Shown: positions 8,523-22,100 of the stretch, piece after piece
Position numbering within the stretch: the stretch's first letter is position 1
Layout: the number at the start of each line of letters is the position of its first letter
Assembly (NCBI GenBank): GCA_002104985.1
Contig: MCGO01000335.1
Span: forward strand, 1 to 31,167
Direction of reading: 5' to 3'
Length of the DNA: 31,167 bases
DNA from: Rhizoclosmatium globosum
Lineage: Eukaryota; Chytridiomycota; Chytridiomycetes; Chytridiales; Chytriomycetaceae
Notes under the pieces: generated by a model
Told to the model about the DNA's origin: nothing
The model's input: the letters and a program-made list of their open reading frames with translations, nothing else
Database searches by the model: none
Position numbers and translations under genes: made by a program

Positions 8523-11500
8523 TCACTCGTTTCTCTCAACAACCTGCCCATTTCTTACAAAACTCTCTACAACCTCTTCTCTTATCTCCACATGCTTTGT
8601 TCCTTTCAGCAAACTTGAGGCAACACCAGAACCTGTCGCAGTCTGTGTTTTGCTTGGAAACCGTTCCCAAAATTCTTCGAAACTGTCTGTCGGGCTATCT
8701 GTTCGCTGAGGTTGCCCAGGAACACTCGTAACACTTTCTTCTCGCATCATCAGAGCCCGACTAAACCATTCGACGCCAAGTAATTTGACAAAACGTCCAA
8801 AGAGTGCAATGACATCCGCAGCATCTTCCGCAGTACCACAAAGTGTCGCCAAATAAACGTTGAAAGTGACGACACTGTTGACATCCACTCCAAGGTTATG
8901 CAAATCAACTCGGAAAGCTTGCTTGCTGTACACAGCCTCTGGATTGGTGAAAACCGCAGAAAGAATCTTGACCATCTCAAACTTGGGATTCAGCTCTCGC
9001 ACTTTCTTCTCAAACCGTCCCACGCTGAAACGACTTGTCTGACTAACTTTAGTCACTCGTCGCATGAAGCCCTTGACAACAGTTTGTACTTGATCTAATC
9101 GAACACCCGTCGGTTCTTTGCAAATTGGATAGAGGGCGCCAAGGAACTTTCCAACACTTCCTACTTCAACAAGACAATCCCGAAGTTCTTTAAATACTCC
9201 AAGGATGGCATCTTCTCGTTCACCAGCCAGTACAACAAGGAGTTCAAGCTGTTTTTCAGCACTGACATCCAATCGTCCCTTGTAAAAGCTTCGCTGATTT
9301 CAACAGCATCAATTTCGCGACCCTTGCGTCCATCCGCCAGAATGTATTCAAGCATCAGAGACATTTCAAATTGAGGTCTTGCAACAAGCGCGAGAATTTC
9401 AAAGGTTCGAGCATCAAATTTCCCTTCATGTAAAGTCTTGCAGGAAATGAGGAATCGACGCACGCGCTCAAATGTAGCTTCCTTGTCTTCGTTTTGTATG
9501 ACCAACCGCCAGCCTTTTCTTCAACAACTGCTTCCGATTCATTTGCACTTCCGGATTGAGTTACAGTAGTAGTGGTGGTAGTCAGTGTTTCAACAAGCCT
9601 CTCGAGCGATCAAGACTGTTCGATCTTCCAGGTGTTGTTGGAGGACTTGGCGACGGGTTGTGCTGGCGGGTCGAATGTATTCCGCTCGGAATGTTTTGTG
9701 ACCCTTCACTTTCTTTGCTTCAGTAACGGATTCCGATTTGATTTTCTCTGTGTCTTGAATCAGCGAAGCTTTCATAAAGTAAAAAAAGTTACCGCTTTCA
9801 ACAACAACAGTAGCTGTCGTTACAAGTCCAACACTTTCTTCTACAACCATAGGTGACACTTTACTTGTTCGCCGGTGTCGAGTTTCTTTGCCTGCAATTT
9901 CTGTGTTCATCATGTGCTCGTCGCTCAACACACGTCGTCGAGCTCCAACTTTTTCTTGATGGACTTCATTCACCACAACATTCTCTTGAGTAGAATAGCC
10001 GGAGAAGTTAGCTACGTTTTGGTATTGATTAACAGCCGTGGTCTGGCTTTGAGGCTGAGGTTCAGGTTTTTTTGTTGCTTCATAGACAGCATATCCAACG
10101 CCAGCCGCGATTGCAGCCCTGCAGCAAGCTCTAGAGCCTCAGTGGTACCAAATTTGTTTTCGTTATCGCTAATGAAAGGACTGGGCTCATTGACAGGAAC
10201 ACTGCTGTAACCATTTTGGTTAATAGAATATGGAGCTGCGAAAGAGAACTGTCAGATGGATCTATACAAACAACCTAATCCTACCAATCGAACTTCCAGC
10301 GTTTGGAGTTGGCTCCGAAGCAACATCACTGCCATTTTCCTCCAACATTGGCAACCCGGCACCTCCATAGGCGCCACCAGCATTGTTCGTATTATAAGGT
10401 GCATTATTTCCAGCAGCATACAAAGGACGTCTTGCCTCCTCCTCATCTCGTTCCTTTTTCTTCTTCCACAGATACCACAACAAAACCAAGAACAGAATCG
10501 GAATCAGGACACAAAGAAGGAAGAGCAAAATCTCCCAACACAAAAAGTGACTGAGACAGTGATCATTTTCTTTGCGAGAGTAATGTTCTCGCTTCCTACG
10601 TGACCAACAAATGCAGAGAGCGATGCAAGCCGCAAGATACAGCAGCACAGCAATAACAATGAGTGCAATGCCCCAGTCCGGTAGCGGGACCACAACTGCG
10701 TCTGTGTCTGTGAGAGTTCCGTTTTTGGCGGTTCCTGTGACTGACTCGGACCCAGCAGCAGGGGCCTTCAACGATGCTGTTATTGTTTGTGTGATAGAAA
10801 TTCGAGTTCCCGAGACTGTCGCCATGCTTTGAGTTCTTGTCCTTGCGAAGAAACATCAGGTCCACTTGCAATCGGAATCGAAGATCCACTGGCTGGGTTG
10901 GAAGCGTTTGGTTGGCCAGGAACAATGGCAGGGTTGGTGCCAACAGGTATGTTCTTCCCATCGGTACCAGTCGGCTGCATGCCACCGGTGTTTGTTGGAT
11001 TTTGACCTGGGTTACCTGAATTACTTGATCCATTTGTTCCTTGTGAAGACTTCCGTTGTTGGAACCGCCAGATCCAGTGCCTGGAGAACTTCCGCCTGAT
11101 CCACCTGATCCACCTGATCCGTTGCTAGCTGAGCCTCCGCTGGATCCACTAGATCCATTTGATCCACCGCCGTCCCAATCGAAGATCCGCCTGACCCTCC
11201 GTTCGCTCCATTAGAGGTTCCTGGAGTTCCAGGGTTCCATTTCCACTGCATTGCCCGTTCCAGTGCCGCCGCCAGTCACGCTACCGCCAGTATACTGCTT
11301 CCGCCAGTACTGCTTCCACCACTAGTGGACGTGTTAGGTACAAAGGTAATTCCAGTAGCTACAGGAATCCCGTTTTTCAGGCGGCTTCGTCCATCCAACA
11401 GAAACAAGAGGAATATTGAAGTTCCGCCGGAACAGGAACCACCGTCATTACAAGACAAAGGTCCAAGCGGTGGAACACCATAAAACGATCCACTATTTTG

Positions 11501-12717
11501 ATTGGTTCTTCTTTCGAGCAGCCGATAGTGTTACTGTTGACAAGATACGTAATGATTCCATTCCCAAGCGAAACACCTCCAGCTCGCATCACGATTGCAG
11601 TACCACCGTTGATTACGGATAAGGTGGCTCCAAATGTACCAGCGGGTGAAAACAATCCATCAGTATAATCTTTCGGTACACCCAAGTCAGTCCAGGTACG
11701 AGCTTTCAAGTCGAGGAACGAAAGATGTGGATTTGCGTTACCAGAAGTGGTGACACCTCCAAAACAAAAGACACCACCAACAGAATTTGCAGAAGATGAC
11801 CAAGGAGTGCAAGACGAGCCGTCTGCAATTGACAGGGAGTTTGTTGTGGGCAGTGAAACCCAAGACTGTGTGATAACATTGAAGGTCCAAGAATCAAGGA
11901 GCGAAGTTGAAGAAGACACCAAAGCCCCGAATCCAACAAACAAATTTCCATCAGGGAGAGTTACTAGTTGATGTCCATATCGATTCGCAAATGGCGGAGT
12001 TGGCATTGACGTAAAAGCTTGAGTTCCAACGTTGAAGGAATAAAAGGGCACAGACACATCAAATCCACCAAGGCTAATTCCACCCAGTACATAAAAGAAT
12101 CCTTTCGAAACAGCGCACGAATGGCCACTACGTTGAGCAAGTCCATTGGGCACAGAAACGGGTGGAATCCACATAGACTTTCGCACGTCAAACCGGTAGA
12201 GAAGATCTAATGCAGCTACTCCTCCAATACACAACATTTGTGATGTATTTGGATCCAGGGCACAGCACTGAAAGTTTGAAGGCGGTGGGATGGATGAAGT
12301 GTCTAAAGAAACCTTAATTAGCGCCTGACCATGGAAATAGGGCATACTAGTCCGCATTCTAAGCGTATACAAAGTGATGCAGAGTGCAGGCGTGGCACGC
12401 AGACAGTTGGCAGTGAAGGGGGAAGCATACTAACCGCTTGAATGGCCCTGTGTATCAATGAACTCGATATCTTTCCCGTTGCATGGCTGGGCACAAATGT
12501 AGTTTGAAGCCGTGGCCAGATTCGTAGTGGCCGGACTTGCGCAGGACGCCCCGCCAAAGTAGAGTGCCTGACCTGCAACTGGATCGTACACAACAGACGA
12601 TCCAACAATCGGCTCTTTGCACCCGGAAACAAGTGTGCTGAACAAGGCGATACTCAGACAGGAAACTGCTATTCGATGTCGGTGGTGTTGATGCCGATGG
12701 TGATGAGGCAGACGCAT
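8523..12717 (-). CDS. Kelch-type membrane protein 2, frame-broken paralog of the giant gene
   Basis: Exon 1 (12717-12435) encodes a signal peptide and GCKEPIVGSSVVYD, then ends phase 1 as in the giant gene; intron 12434-12303 (132 nt); exon 2 starts at 12302. The kelch propeller (ALYFGG, MLCIGG, FYVLGG, VFCFGG) matches that of the giant gene segment by segment. After it come a Gly/Ser-rich linker, two hydrophobic segments (ALIVIAVLLYLAACIALCI; LLFLLCVLIPILFLVLLW), an intron near 10240-10288 and a tail with a VIALFGRFVKLLG module also seen in the giant protein. The tail ends at a TGA at 8523-8525 after GTKHVEI, a faint KKHVKI-like motif. Frame breaks are needed near 11500, 11400, 11225, 11165, 11040, 10820, 10125, 9550 and 9285. 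The paralogy is clear; whether the gene is dead or mis-sequenced is not. Two membrane segments instead of one would change the side on which the tail lies. Confidence 0.75.
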
Positions 12718-12941
12718 TGGATGGTTTGGTTTTGGTTTTGGTGGTGGAGATTGGTTTTTGCTTGTCTTTTCTGCTCAATCAACAATTGTTTTCCTCCCTT
12801 TCAAGTCAACAAGAACATTATATGGAGAAATGAGACAGTTTTGGGTAAATACCAACAAATCGAACTATTTGTGAGCCCCGTTTGCTAACTTTCTAAGAGT
12901 TTAATTTACTGTATGTATTAATTTAGCCCCACATCCCAACA

Positions 12942-13012
12942 GGACTGATAGCTCAGTGGTAGAGCGTAGGACTGCAAATCCCGAGGTCGCGGGATCAACC
13001 CCCGCTCGGTCC
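12942..13012 (+). tRNA. tRNA-Cys (GCA)
   Basis: A 71-nt cloverleaf. Acceptor GGACTGA pairs with TCGGTCC (one G-T). D arm GCTC/GAGC has loop AGTGGTA. The anticodon loop CTGCAAA gives anticodon GCA. T stem GCGGG/CCCGC has loop ATCAACC. The anticodon stem has one A-C mismatch and one T-G pair, and the T loop departs from the usual TTC start, so the B box is weak. No intron. It lies between the starts of kelch gene 2 and the stop of the giant gene. Confidence 0.9.
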
Positions 13013-13017
13013 TTTTT
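13013..13017 (+). terminator. RNA polymerase III terminator
   Basis: Five T residues follow the discriminator end of the tRNA directly, the usual Pol III stop signal. Confidence 0.8.
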
Positions 13018-13150
13018 GCAAAGTCTGAAATGTACCCCCTTTTTCCTTATGTAGAACCGTGTGGCCATCATCCATATAACACTTTCAACGAAACATTTCT
13101 AAGTTTATATGTATATGAGAGAAAAAGAAAGTAAACATATCAAAAGGTCA

Positions 13151-16100
13151 CTACTGTAAAATATCTTCAACAACGTGGGCAGCAGTCTTGGCACCGGTAG
13201 TAACAGCATTGGCAGCTGTTTCAGCACCACTGGCAACAACGTGAGCGGCAGACTCAGCTCCAGTTGCTACAACACGCACAACTCTTGAGAACCATCCTTC
13301 TCCCTCCTTTTTGGAAGCTCCAACTGTCACACCTTCAGCAACCAACAACTCCTTCACACCTGTCAAACGAGCAACAGCTATCCATTCTCTTGCAACAGTG
13401 ACCGCATTCTTGGCTTCTCCACTCAATCCAGTGAGTAACTCAATAGTCTCAGCGGTGGTCACCTCGATTCCAGTCGATAAGAAAGCCTCTTGGAACTGAG
13501 CAACGCTCAATTCCCCACGTCCCCGAACCAAAACCTCCCCGAATGCAACAACATCCCATTCTGGTTTCTTGTTCACACAGCTTGCAATAAACTTTGGTAC
13601 ACTGAACGCAGGAGCGACGACTTTGACTCTAGCCTGGAATGCCTTCACACACAAATCAACATCCACACCAGTCACTTTCCACATACTATCCAGCTTCCAC
13701 AAGAAAAGGTAATACTTGACGCCCGTCACTCGCAGTACATCGACAAACTTCTGCACAACCTGGAATCCTTCCTCGTCCTCACTTGAACCTGTCAACAACC
13801 CAACAAGGTTCGTAAGTTCGTCATCATTCAGTTCAATATTATGTTCAGCCAGCGTTTCCAACAAGACTTGACGACCCAAAATTTCGTTTGATACAAGCAA
13901 GCTCTCCAAAAAGGAACCAAGGTTGAAGGCGCCGTTTCTGGTTTCGCAGAACCAATAGAAGCTTCGAATATCGAGATTGTTTTCAGAACTTGCCAAGTCA
14001 ACGTAAAGTCTTTCGAGAACTCGATCGCATTCCTGGACTCTTTCAAAGAAGGTGGTTGATGCACGTAGGAACCATTGAACTCCCCAAAGGTGCAAAAAGG
14101 CAATCCAACAGTTGAGGACAGGAATAGACGTCTTTTCAAAGTCACCTCCAGTAAGCGCAGTGATGAGGTCCATATATTCCTCGTTAGTGGTACGGATGCC
14201 GCACACCTGTCCAGCCAGTATTAGTTTGAAGACTCGTTATACACGAAAGAACATACCCTGAACACAGCCCCAATAGATTCAAGTGACACCTTCCCTTGAA
14301 TCTTCATCAACTCATCGATAAAGACTTCGATGTTAAACGTAGACTCGGCATGCCATGAGTTTTCTAGAGACTCGCATCGCTCAATAAAGAGCAGCAAGTC
14401 AAAGTCAGCTTCAGGTCCAAACTCCTTGACTTTCATCATGAAGTCCATCATCTCTTCCTCATTGTGTTCCTTGTCGTCCAACAAACTCCAAATAATCCAC
14501 ATGTTCCACTCCATTCCCCACTGTCTCAAGAAATCAATCAACATTTTGAACACGACTAAACCAGACGTGTAGTCTCCACCCGCAATCGATCCAATCAAGT
14601 TCTCGTATTCTGCCATAGTCGTGTAGATACCTGAAGCCTTGAATACGGAAATCAAGCCTTCAAGAATATCACCCTGAGAGGGAAGCTTGCTCAACTTATC
14701 CAACAAGTTTCTTAAATCAAAGTTATCGGCGTCTGAATGCCATCCGCTCTGAGAGTTCTTGCACTGCTCAATGAAGGAACGCATCGTGAAACGCAACGAA
14801 ACAGTTTCTCCTTGGATCGATACTTTGACGTCTTGAATAGACTGCTTGAAGACCAACACAGATTGCTCGACTTGCTGACGTTGGTCAACAAGGGCCCACA
14901 TGTAAACTAATGCCCATTCACTTCCCAATTTCTTAAGAAGGTAGTGGAGTTCACGCATGGCCGTCATATTGAGAGTGTAATCTCCGAATAGAGTGATGAG
15001 AAGCTCGCTGTACTCAACAGAAAGCTGATCCAAATTGATTCCTGAAGCCTATCAAAGAAAAAATTAACAAAACTTAAATCATTCACAAAAAAAGCTTACA
15101 ACGAAAGCTTCATGGAGAGAGTCTTCTTCCAATCGAGAAATTGATCGCAAGTTATCGCAGAAAACTTGCAAGTTGAAGTCAGGGTTAACCAGCTTACAAG
15201 CTGCAACGAATCCACGCAAGTTAAACTGAACATTTGGTCCCAAAGCGTAGATACGTCCCAAAAATGTCATAACCAGAGCATTCTTTGAACGATTCTCATC
15301 CACAACGTCATCGATAACATCAAAGTACATATCAGCACCCCAAACAGTGACAAATTGCCACCATGAGCGGAAAATCTGCATATGGAAACCGAAGCCTCCA
15401 CAAGTAGACACAATGACATTGCGGTACTCTTGAGCAGTCAAAGCTAGTCCACACTGCTCAAAGACACCCATCAGATCTTCGTCACTAGCCATATCTGCAG
15501 AAACGACGAACTTTTCCACGAAGTTCTCCGGGTTGAAGACAGGATCGACGACTCGCATCGAATTCTTGAATCCGCTTGGATCAAACTTGGCTTTGGGACC
15601 CAAATCGTTGATACCAGAGACCCAAGCCATTCCAGCTCGGAGGCTTTGTTCCTCAGTTGGTTGAGATAACTCTGACAAGTGAGAGACGAATGTTTTGGTT
15701 CCAACGGCTAGGACCATTGAAGAATAATCACGAAGTGCATCTAGGTTGAAAAAGCCAAGAAGATAACCAGACAAACGCTTGTACTCCCATGCAGTAGTGT
15801 CCAGTCCGGCGTACTTAAAGCTTGCAGCAAGCTTTTCTTCCGTCATAGGGACTTGTACTGTGCTGAAAGCTTCGAAATACTTGAAAATGTTGAACGATGG
15901 AGAAAGCTTTTGGCATTCTGTAATGAACGTGAAGGTATCTGCCTTGAAACCAGAGTATTTTGCAATCATTTGACTAATTGCTTCCGAGAAAGAAAGTTCT
16001 GCAACAGGTATAGCATTGTTCCAAATAGGCAATACTTTGTAGTAGAATCGACGAACGCTGGTGCTTCTGACAACTGATCCAAGAGACGTGAAAAATTCTT

Positions 16101-19100
16101 GAGTGGTAACAGGATATGGAGAGACTTTCGATTGAAGCTCGACAAACTCAATCGCAGAAACAGGGCAACCAGATTGAGTCAATAGAAGCAAAAGACTTTC
16201 ATCTGTCAGTGGCTCTTCGTTATCGGCCAATTTGGACATGAACTCATAGCCATCAAAAGACGAATAAAATGCCTTCGCAGCAGCAATGAAACGAGCCCAC
16301 CATCCTTTGGACACAATCTTCCCATACTGACGAGCGAGTTTTGTTCCAAGAATCGTATCAGCAGGATTTTCGGCTCGCTTTCTCAGAACAGTTGTTTGGC
16401 GGGATGATACTGAGCTTGCATCAGTCAAATATTCCAAATAAGACTTCCTCTTTTCAAGCGAAGAATCCATCGATCGCGCTGAATCAGAAGCAGTAGACCT
16501 GCGACGACGGGGAACGTCTCCGGTAGAATGACGAACTGGGTACCACTCATCGTCTGTCTGCCCAATTTGAGCCTCGCCGATAGAAACAGATTCTGAGAAA
16601 GAAACAACGGAACCTCGGCTTCTCACTTCTCTGACTTGAGTAGCAGGAGAAGGCGCACGAGCGCCACTTAAAATCGAGTTGGAGAGCTTTGTGGTGATTG
16701 GATTGACAAGCGGCGTTGAACTTCTTGCAAATGAGCCACGGGATGGAACACGGACGACTTCCGGTCCAACGAACGATCCACGTTTTGTAACGAGCCCAAG
16801 ACCGGCGGTAGAATCTCTTTTCACCACAATGGGGTTGACCTTGACGACTGAGCCTCTTTTGACCACCTAAATATTCAATTAGTATTTTGATGAAGTGTCA
16901 AGTATTTAAACTGACCTTTAATACACGGTTGCGCTTTTTCATAGTCTTGTCTGCTTTCGCCAAAATTGGAGAAACGGTAGTGACGAATGAAATCACCCCA
17001 ATATTTTTGATAGTGTCACTCAGCAATCTGTAGGCATTTAATACCAAGTCGGGTTGGCCTGGGGCCATTTGATCCTCAATGTGTTGCAATTCAGATTTCG
17101 CAAGTCGACAGTTTGACTTCTCTAAGATGGTGGCGACAGTAGTCGTGTCAACGTCTGATGATAATGTCGAGCCCAATGCTTCAGCGAATGCGTACAAATC
17201 AAATGATGGAGAGTATGATGTTACACCATCCAAAAACCTTGCCCACCAGCCAACAGGTGCCACGGTTGATAGTTCATCAACCGCATTAACTTCAGCCTCT
17301 GATTGAGTCAGTGCGGCTGGCAGAACTTCACGTGAGAAGACTGCGGCATCTCCGACCTCGTTGTAAGCACGTCCCAAAGATTGAAGGGCGACAATACTGT
17401 CGTCTGGGCTGTCTGGATTTACAGACGCAAGGACTTCTTCAAATTGTGCTGGAGTTAATTTGGCACCACTTTTGGCAAGTTCTTCGAGCACAATAACCCG
17501 AGAAACAGGAATATCAGATCGTGTTGACATATTGGATGCAAACGCTGTAAAGGCTTTAGAAAAGTCTGAAGTTCAGATTTTACTTACTGGTGAGCTTAAA
17601 TGTTGGATTTGTTGCCAAAACTTCACGAGAGAATCGAGAAATCCAACCGTCTGGTGCTGAATGCACTAACACAGCAACAGCTTTGCTGTGTGTTTTCTTG
17701 TCGGAGACCCAGGTTCCCAACACTGGAAGTACACCAGCCAAGACAGATTTCACACTCAATTTATGGACTGCATCCGCAAGGGTTCGGAATGCCGACAATG
17801 AAACTAATGGTTTTCCTGGAACGACAGCTTCTTTGACTTGATTAAACTGGGCTTTAGTCATTGAAGCGCTGGATTCGGCCATTAACTTCAACAGCACGTC
17901 ATCAGATATTGTTGGAAGAGACACAGTTCCAAGTTTAGCAATGAAAACTGTTTCATCGTTAGCATGGTGCAACAAGTAAAAAGGAAAACTCACGAGATAA
18001 ATCAAAGTCTGGAGCAAATGAACCTATTCTGAGAAGGAATCTGGCCCACCATTGACCAGGAGCGGCTGCTTTGATCTTTTTCACCCAAAGAAGTTCTTCT
18101 TTCGTTGGCACAACAACAGACGGGACGACATCGGTGACAAACGATTGAGAACCGACGTGGCTAGCTGCTTCTGCAATTGCTTCGAAGATGCCAAGATCTT
18201 TCGGGTTTGTGGGATTGATATCAGCACATAAGTTTGAAAATTCTTCCTGTGACAATGAGACTCCTGCACCATCAAGCTCAGCACGAATCAAATCTTCGGT
18301 AAGTTTAACCGAAGATGGAATCTCTGCCAAAGAGCTGGCGAATAGCGCAAAATCGAAGGAAGTGGAGACGTCAAACACTTTGAACAGGAACTTCGAGAGC
18401 CATCCATCTGGACCTGCAGACACCATTCTCATAACTGCGTTTTCAAGACCAGCCTCAGCATCGGTAAGTTTAATTGAAACAGCAGCAGGTGGCATAGGAA
18501 TTTCTACAGACTGAATCCCTTGTTCGGAATACAGAACTGGTTCCACTTCAGCCAATTTTGGTGGGGTAGTTTCTAATCCAAAGTCGCGGTCAATCATAGT
18601 TACTTCAGATGGGATGCCGCCACTTTCTTGGGAAGTACTAGCTGCAGGAGTATCGAGGAGTTCAATATTAGATTCGACGGGAGCAGAAATGTCGATAGAT
18701 CGCTCAACAACAGTAGATGCTTGATCAACAGGGACTGGCGTTGCGGATCGCGAACGAGAATCAGGAGTCACACTGCGAGTAATCTTCATTGTTTTCTTTG
18801 TCTTTGGCTCGCCACTGATCATCAGAGGTTCATCTGGGGACAAATTCGACACTGTTGCAGACACTGGACTCAACGATCGAGTAGGAGTGGCGGAACGAGA
18901 AGTTGGCTCAGGAGTTACACTACGAGTTATTTTCATAACCTTCTTTTTGGAAGCTTGTGAAGTAGCGTTTGGAGTTTCAGTCGCAGCCACGACCTCGCTA
19001 GAATTCATAGTGATAACTTCAGTAGTGGCGACAGGGTTCACTTCAGAAACTTCGATTTCACGCTCTGTAGTTTTTTCTGGCTCGGGACTCAAAGGACGAG

Positions 19101-22100
19101 ACGAAGGAGTGGCAGCTCTCGAGCTAGGTTCGGGGGTGAGGTTTCTTGTTATCTTCATCGTCTTTTTGGTCGCTTTTGGTGACTTCAGTGCATTATTAAC
19201 GTCTGAAGATTCAGCAGCAGAGACGGTTGAAGGCATTTCAAGAATTTCGATGACATCATGTCCGTCAAATTGTGGACTGAAGGACCGAGTGACACGCTTA
19301 GATGGTTCATTGTCCAAGACCCTACGGCCAATTTCTACTGATCTGCGACCAATTTCTGTTGACAAACGAGCGGAATCTGTTGAGCGACGTCCATCCGTTG
19401 AACGGCGTCCGTCTGTTGAGCGGCGACCTTCCGTTGAGCGACGACCTTCGTCTAGAATCTGGTCCGTCTACCAAATCCTTAGCATTAAGATTCGAGAAAA
19501 ATGGGTGACTTACAGATGAATGTCTCAGTCTTCCACTTGGAATTACAGTAATAGGTGGTGGTTCAGTGATATCTTTAATCGTGCTCTCCTCGTTAGGTTT
19601 CTTGGCAGCCACAACCTTAAACAAGTCAACATTTTACAGATACAAAGGATTCAGTTTTACCCGAAGGATTCTGCTACGTCTTTCAGTTTTAGGAGCAGTT
19701 GTCTCACGGACGAAAGCCTCAGAGCTCGATGACTGGGCATACGCAGGTCCAAGCGCCTTAATGGTAACCAAGGCGTCATTTTTGCTTTCGGGGTTTATAT
19801 CATTGAGTACATCATCCAGCTGAGAGTCATTAATATCAACATTCGCCTTTTTGAGTTCCTCGATGACTAAAGTACGGTCAAGTTGCACATCATCTGGGAG
19901 AGAACTCAAATTGGCTGCGAAAAGGGCGAAGTCGAATGATGGGCTCAATTCTGTCACTTTCTGAATGAATTTTTGAAGCCAACCATCAGGGCCCGCTTTT
20001 TTCAAGGTAGACACTGATGCTGGAGTCTTTTCCGCGACCCACATACCAAGTCCTGGAAGAACTCCTCCCAAAACGGCTTTTATCCCAAGTGCCCGAACAG
20101 CATCTGCCATTGTACGGAATGCAGAAGTTGCAACCAAAGGCTTGCCAGGAACAATACTTTCTTTGACTCTATAAAATTGCTGTGAACTCAAACGCGCTTT
20201 AGAGTCTGCGAACGCTCGGAGAATATCATCATCGTTGATCATAGGAATTGGATGAGAGCCAAGTTTGGCAATAAACCCTGCATGAAATCGTAAATAAACT
20301 CAAAAACACCAAAAAAAGCCTTACGCTGCAACTTAAACTCCGGAGCATAAACACCGACTTTGCGTAAAAATCTAGGCCACCAATCGCCTGGTGCTGCGCC
20401 GCGAATTCTCTTGATCCAATGCAACTCTTCGGCAGAAGGCTCAAGAATATCAGGCAACAACTTTGAAACGAAGGTGTCTGGACCAACAATATTTGCAGCG
20501 TCAGAAATAGCCGCAAAGGCAACATGTGCATCAGCTGGCTCTTCTTCATTAATGCTCGCCATCAACTCAGTGAATTCATCATCGGTCAGAGAAGCTCCAG
20601 AGTTTGTCAATTCTTGACGAATCAGAGCATCATCAAAAACTACTGATGATGGAATCTGAGACAACGATGTTGTGAAATGAGATAGGTCAAAAGATGGTGA
20701 CAGCTCTGAAAGCTTCTTGATCATTCGATAAAGCCAACCAGACGGTGCAGCATTCAACAAAAGAGTTTTTGATTCTTCATAATCAGCAGAATCGACTTCG
20801 GGAACGACTGGGTGAACGTCAATTTCATCATCGATTTCAACAAGGTTGGGCTTTTCTTCTGTCTCAACGACCACTACATTGAAGTCAACCGCTTTCGATT
20901 GTGTCGGAGCTTCATTACTAGTAATCAGTGACGAATCACCAGTATTTCTTGCCAAACTGGAGACGATGGCATCCCGACACAGAGGATCTTTCAATTTCAT
21001 GCTGAATCGCGTAAGCTTTTTGTTCTGCATGAGAGCATCGACAAAGGCTTGCTCCGTTTCCAGATCAGCTTCAACATCTTCACCAACAGCCACTTCCGTC
21101 AAAGACTCGTTGTACTTTAACGAATCCGCCAAAACTTTCAAACTTTCGTTGGTTACTCCACTTTTACCCAAAACTAGACGCTGTACGCTTTTGTTGACTC
21201 GCAAAGCCTGGAAATAAGATTGTTAGCAAATGTGCTTGAACAAATCACTAGAACTGACCTGAGCAATCGCATTTACATCTTCTGGAGCCAATTGGTCGTC
21301 TGCGAAGTCAAGCTCAACGATGTCGGAGTCGGAAGCAATCTGTGTAATCAACCAGGAAATTTCGACATCGCCTTCTTCAAGGTCACCTTCTTCCCTGATT
21401 TCTTCCAGGCGGGAAATAGATTCCGGAACAGAGGAGTCAACTGAGACTAAAGATGGTCTCGATCTCCTTATTTTGACATGCTTTAGTGAGCTTTGGGATG
21501 GCATTTTCCTGGCGGCAATTACAACAGTCTCAGACGAGCCCTGTATCTCTCTTAACGATTCCTTTGGCAAATTACTGTTTCTCTCAAGGGTCGACACTAC
21601 AGATAATCGGGAAGTTTCATCCTTGAACGGTAAGTTTAAGACGATAAGTCTGGTGGAGAAAGTTAGGTTACACAACAACAGATATCCAAAACTCACGAAT
21701 TGTTTTGCAACAAAGCATCAGCAAAGGCTTGTTCTGTTTCCAGATCAGCGAGTGTGCCTGGTCCAAACTCAAGCTGCTTAAGTGTGTTGTTGTGCCGCAA
21801 AGAATCGGCCAAAGCCTTTAAACTATCGGGAGAAACACCACTGCTTCCTAAAACGAGACGCTCCACTGTTTTGTTAACATGCAAAGCTTGCGCAATCGCA
21901 GTGACATCTTCTGGAGCCAAAACATCGTCACCCAAGTCAAGTTCCACGATATCTGATTCTGTGGCGATCTGAGTTACCAACCAATCAATCTGAACATCCC
22001 CTTCCTCCAAAAACTCTTCTGTGATGTTATCCAACGGAGAAGTGGCGGAATCCAAACGAGACGAGCTTGAAGAGAGAAGAGAAACTTTAGATCGCTTAAT

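Noticed and set aside
13175..13273. Synuclein or perilipin homolog
   Set aside because: Only the 11-residue period is shared; there is no KTKEGV-type motif or other family segment, so just the helix class is proposed.
18887..19519. 210-residue plus-strand open frame over exon 12
   Set aside because: It mirrors the GRRSTD repeats and Ser/Thr-rich linker on the other strand, has no recognisable domain, and lies in a well-supported minus-strand exon.
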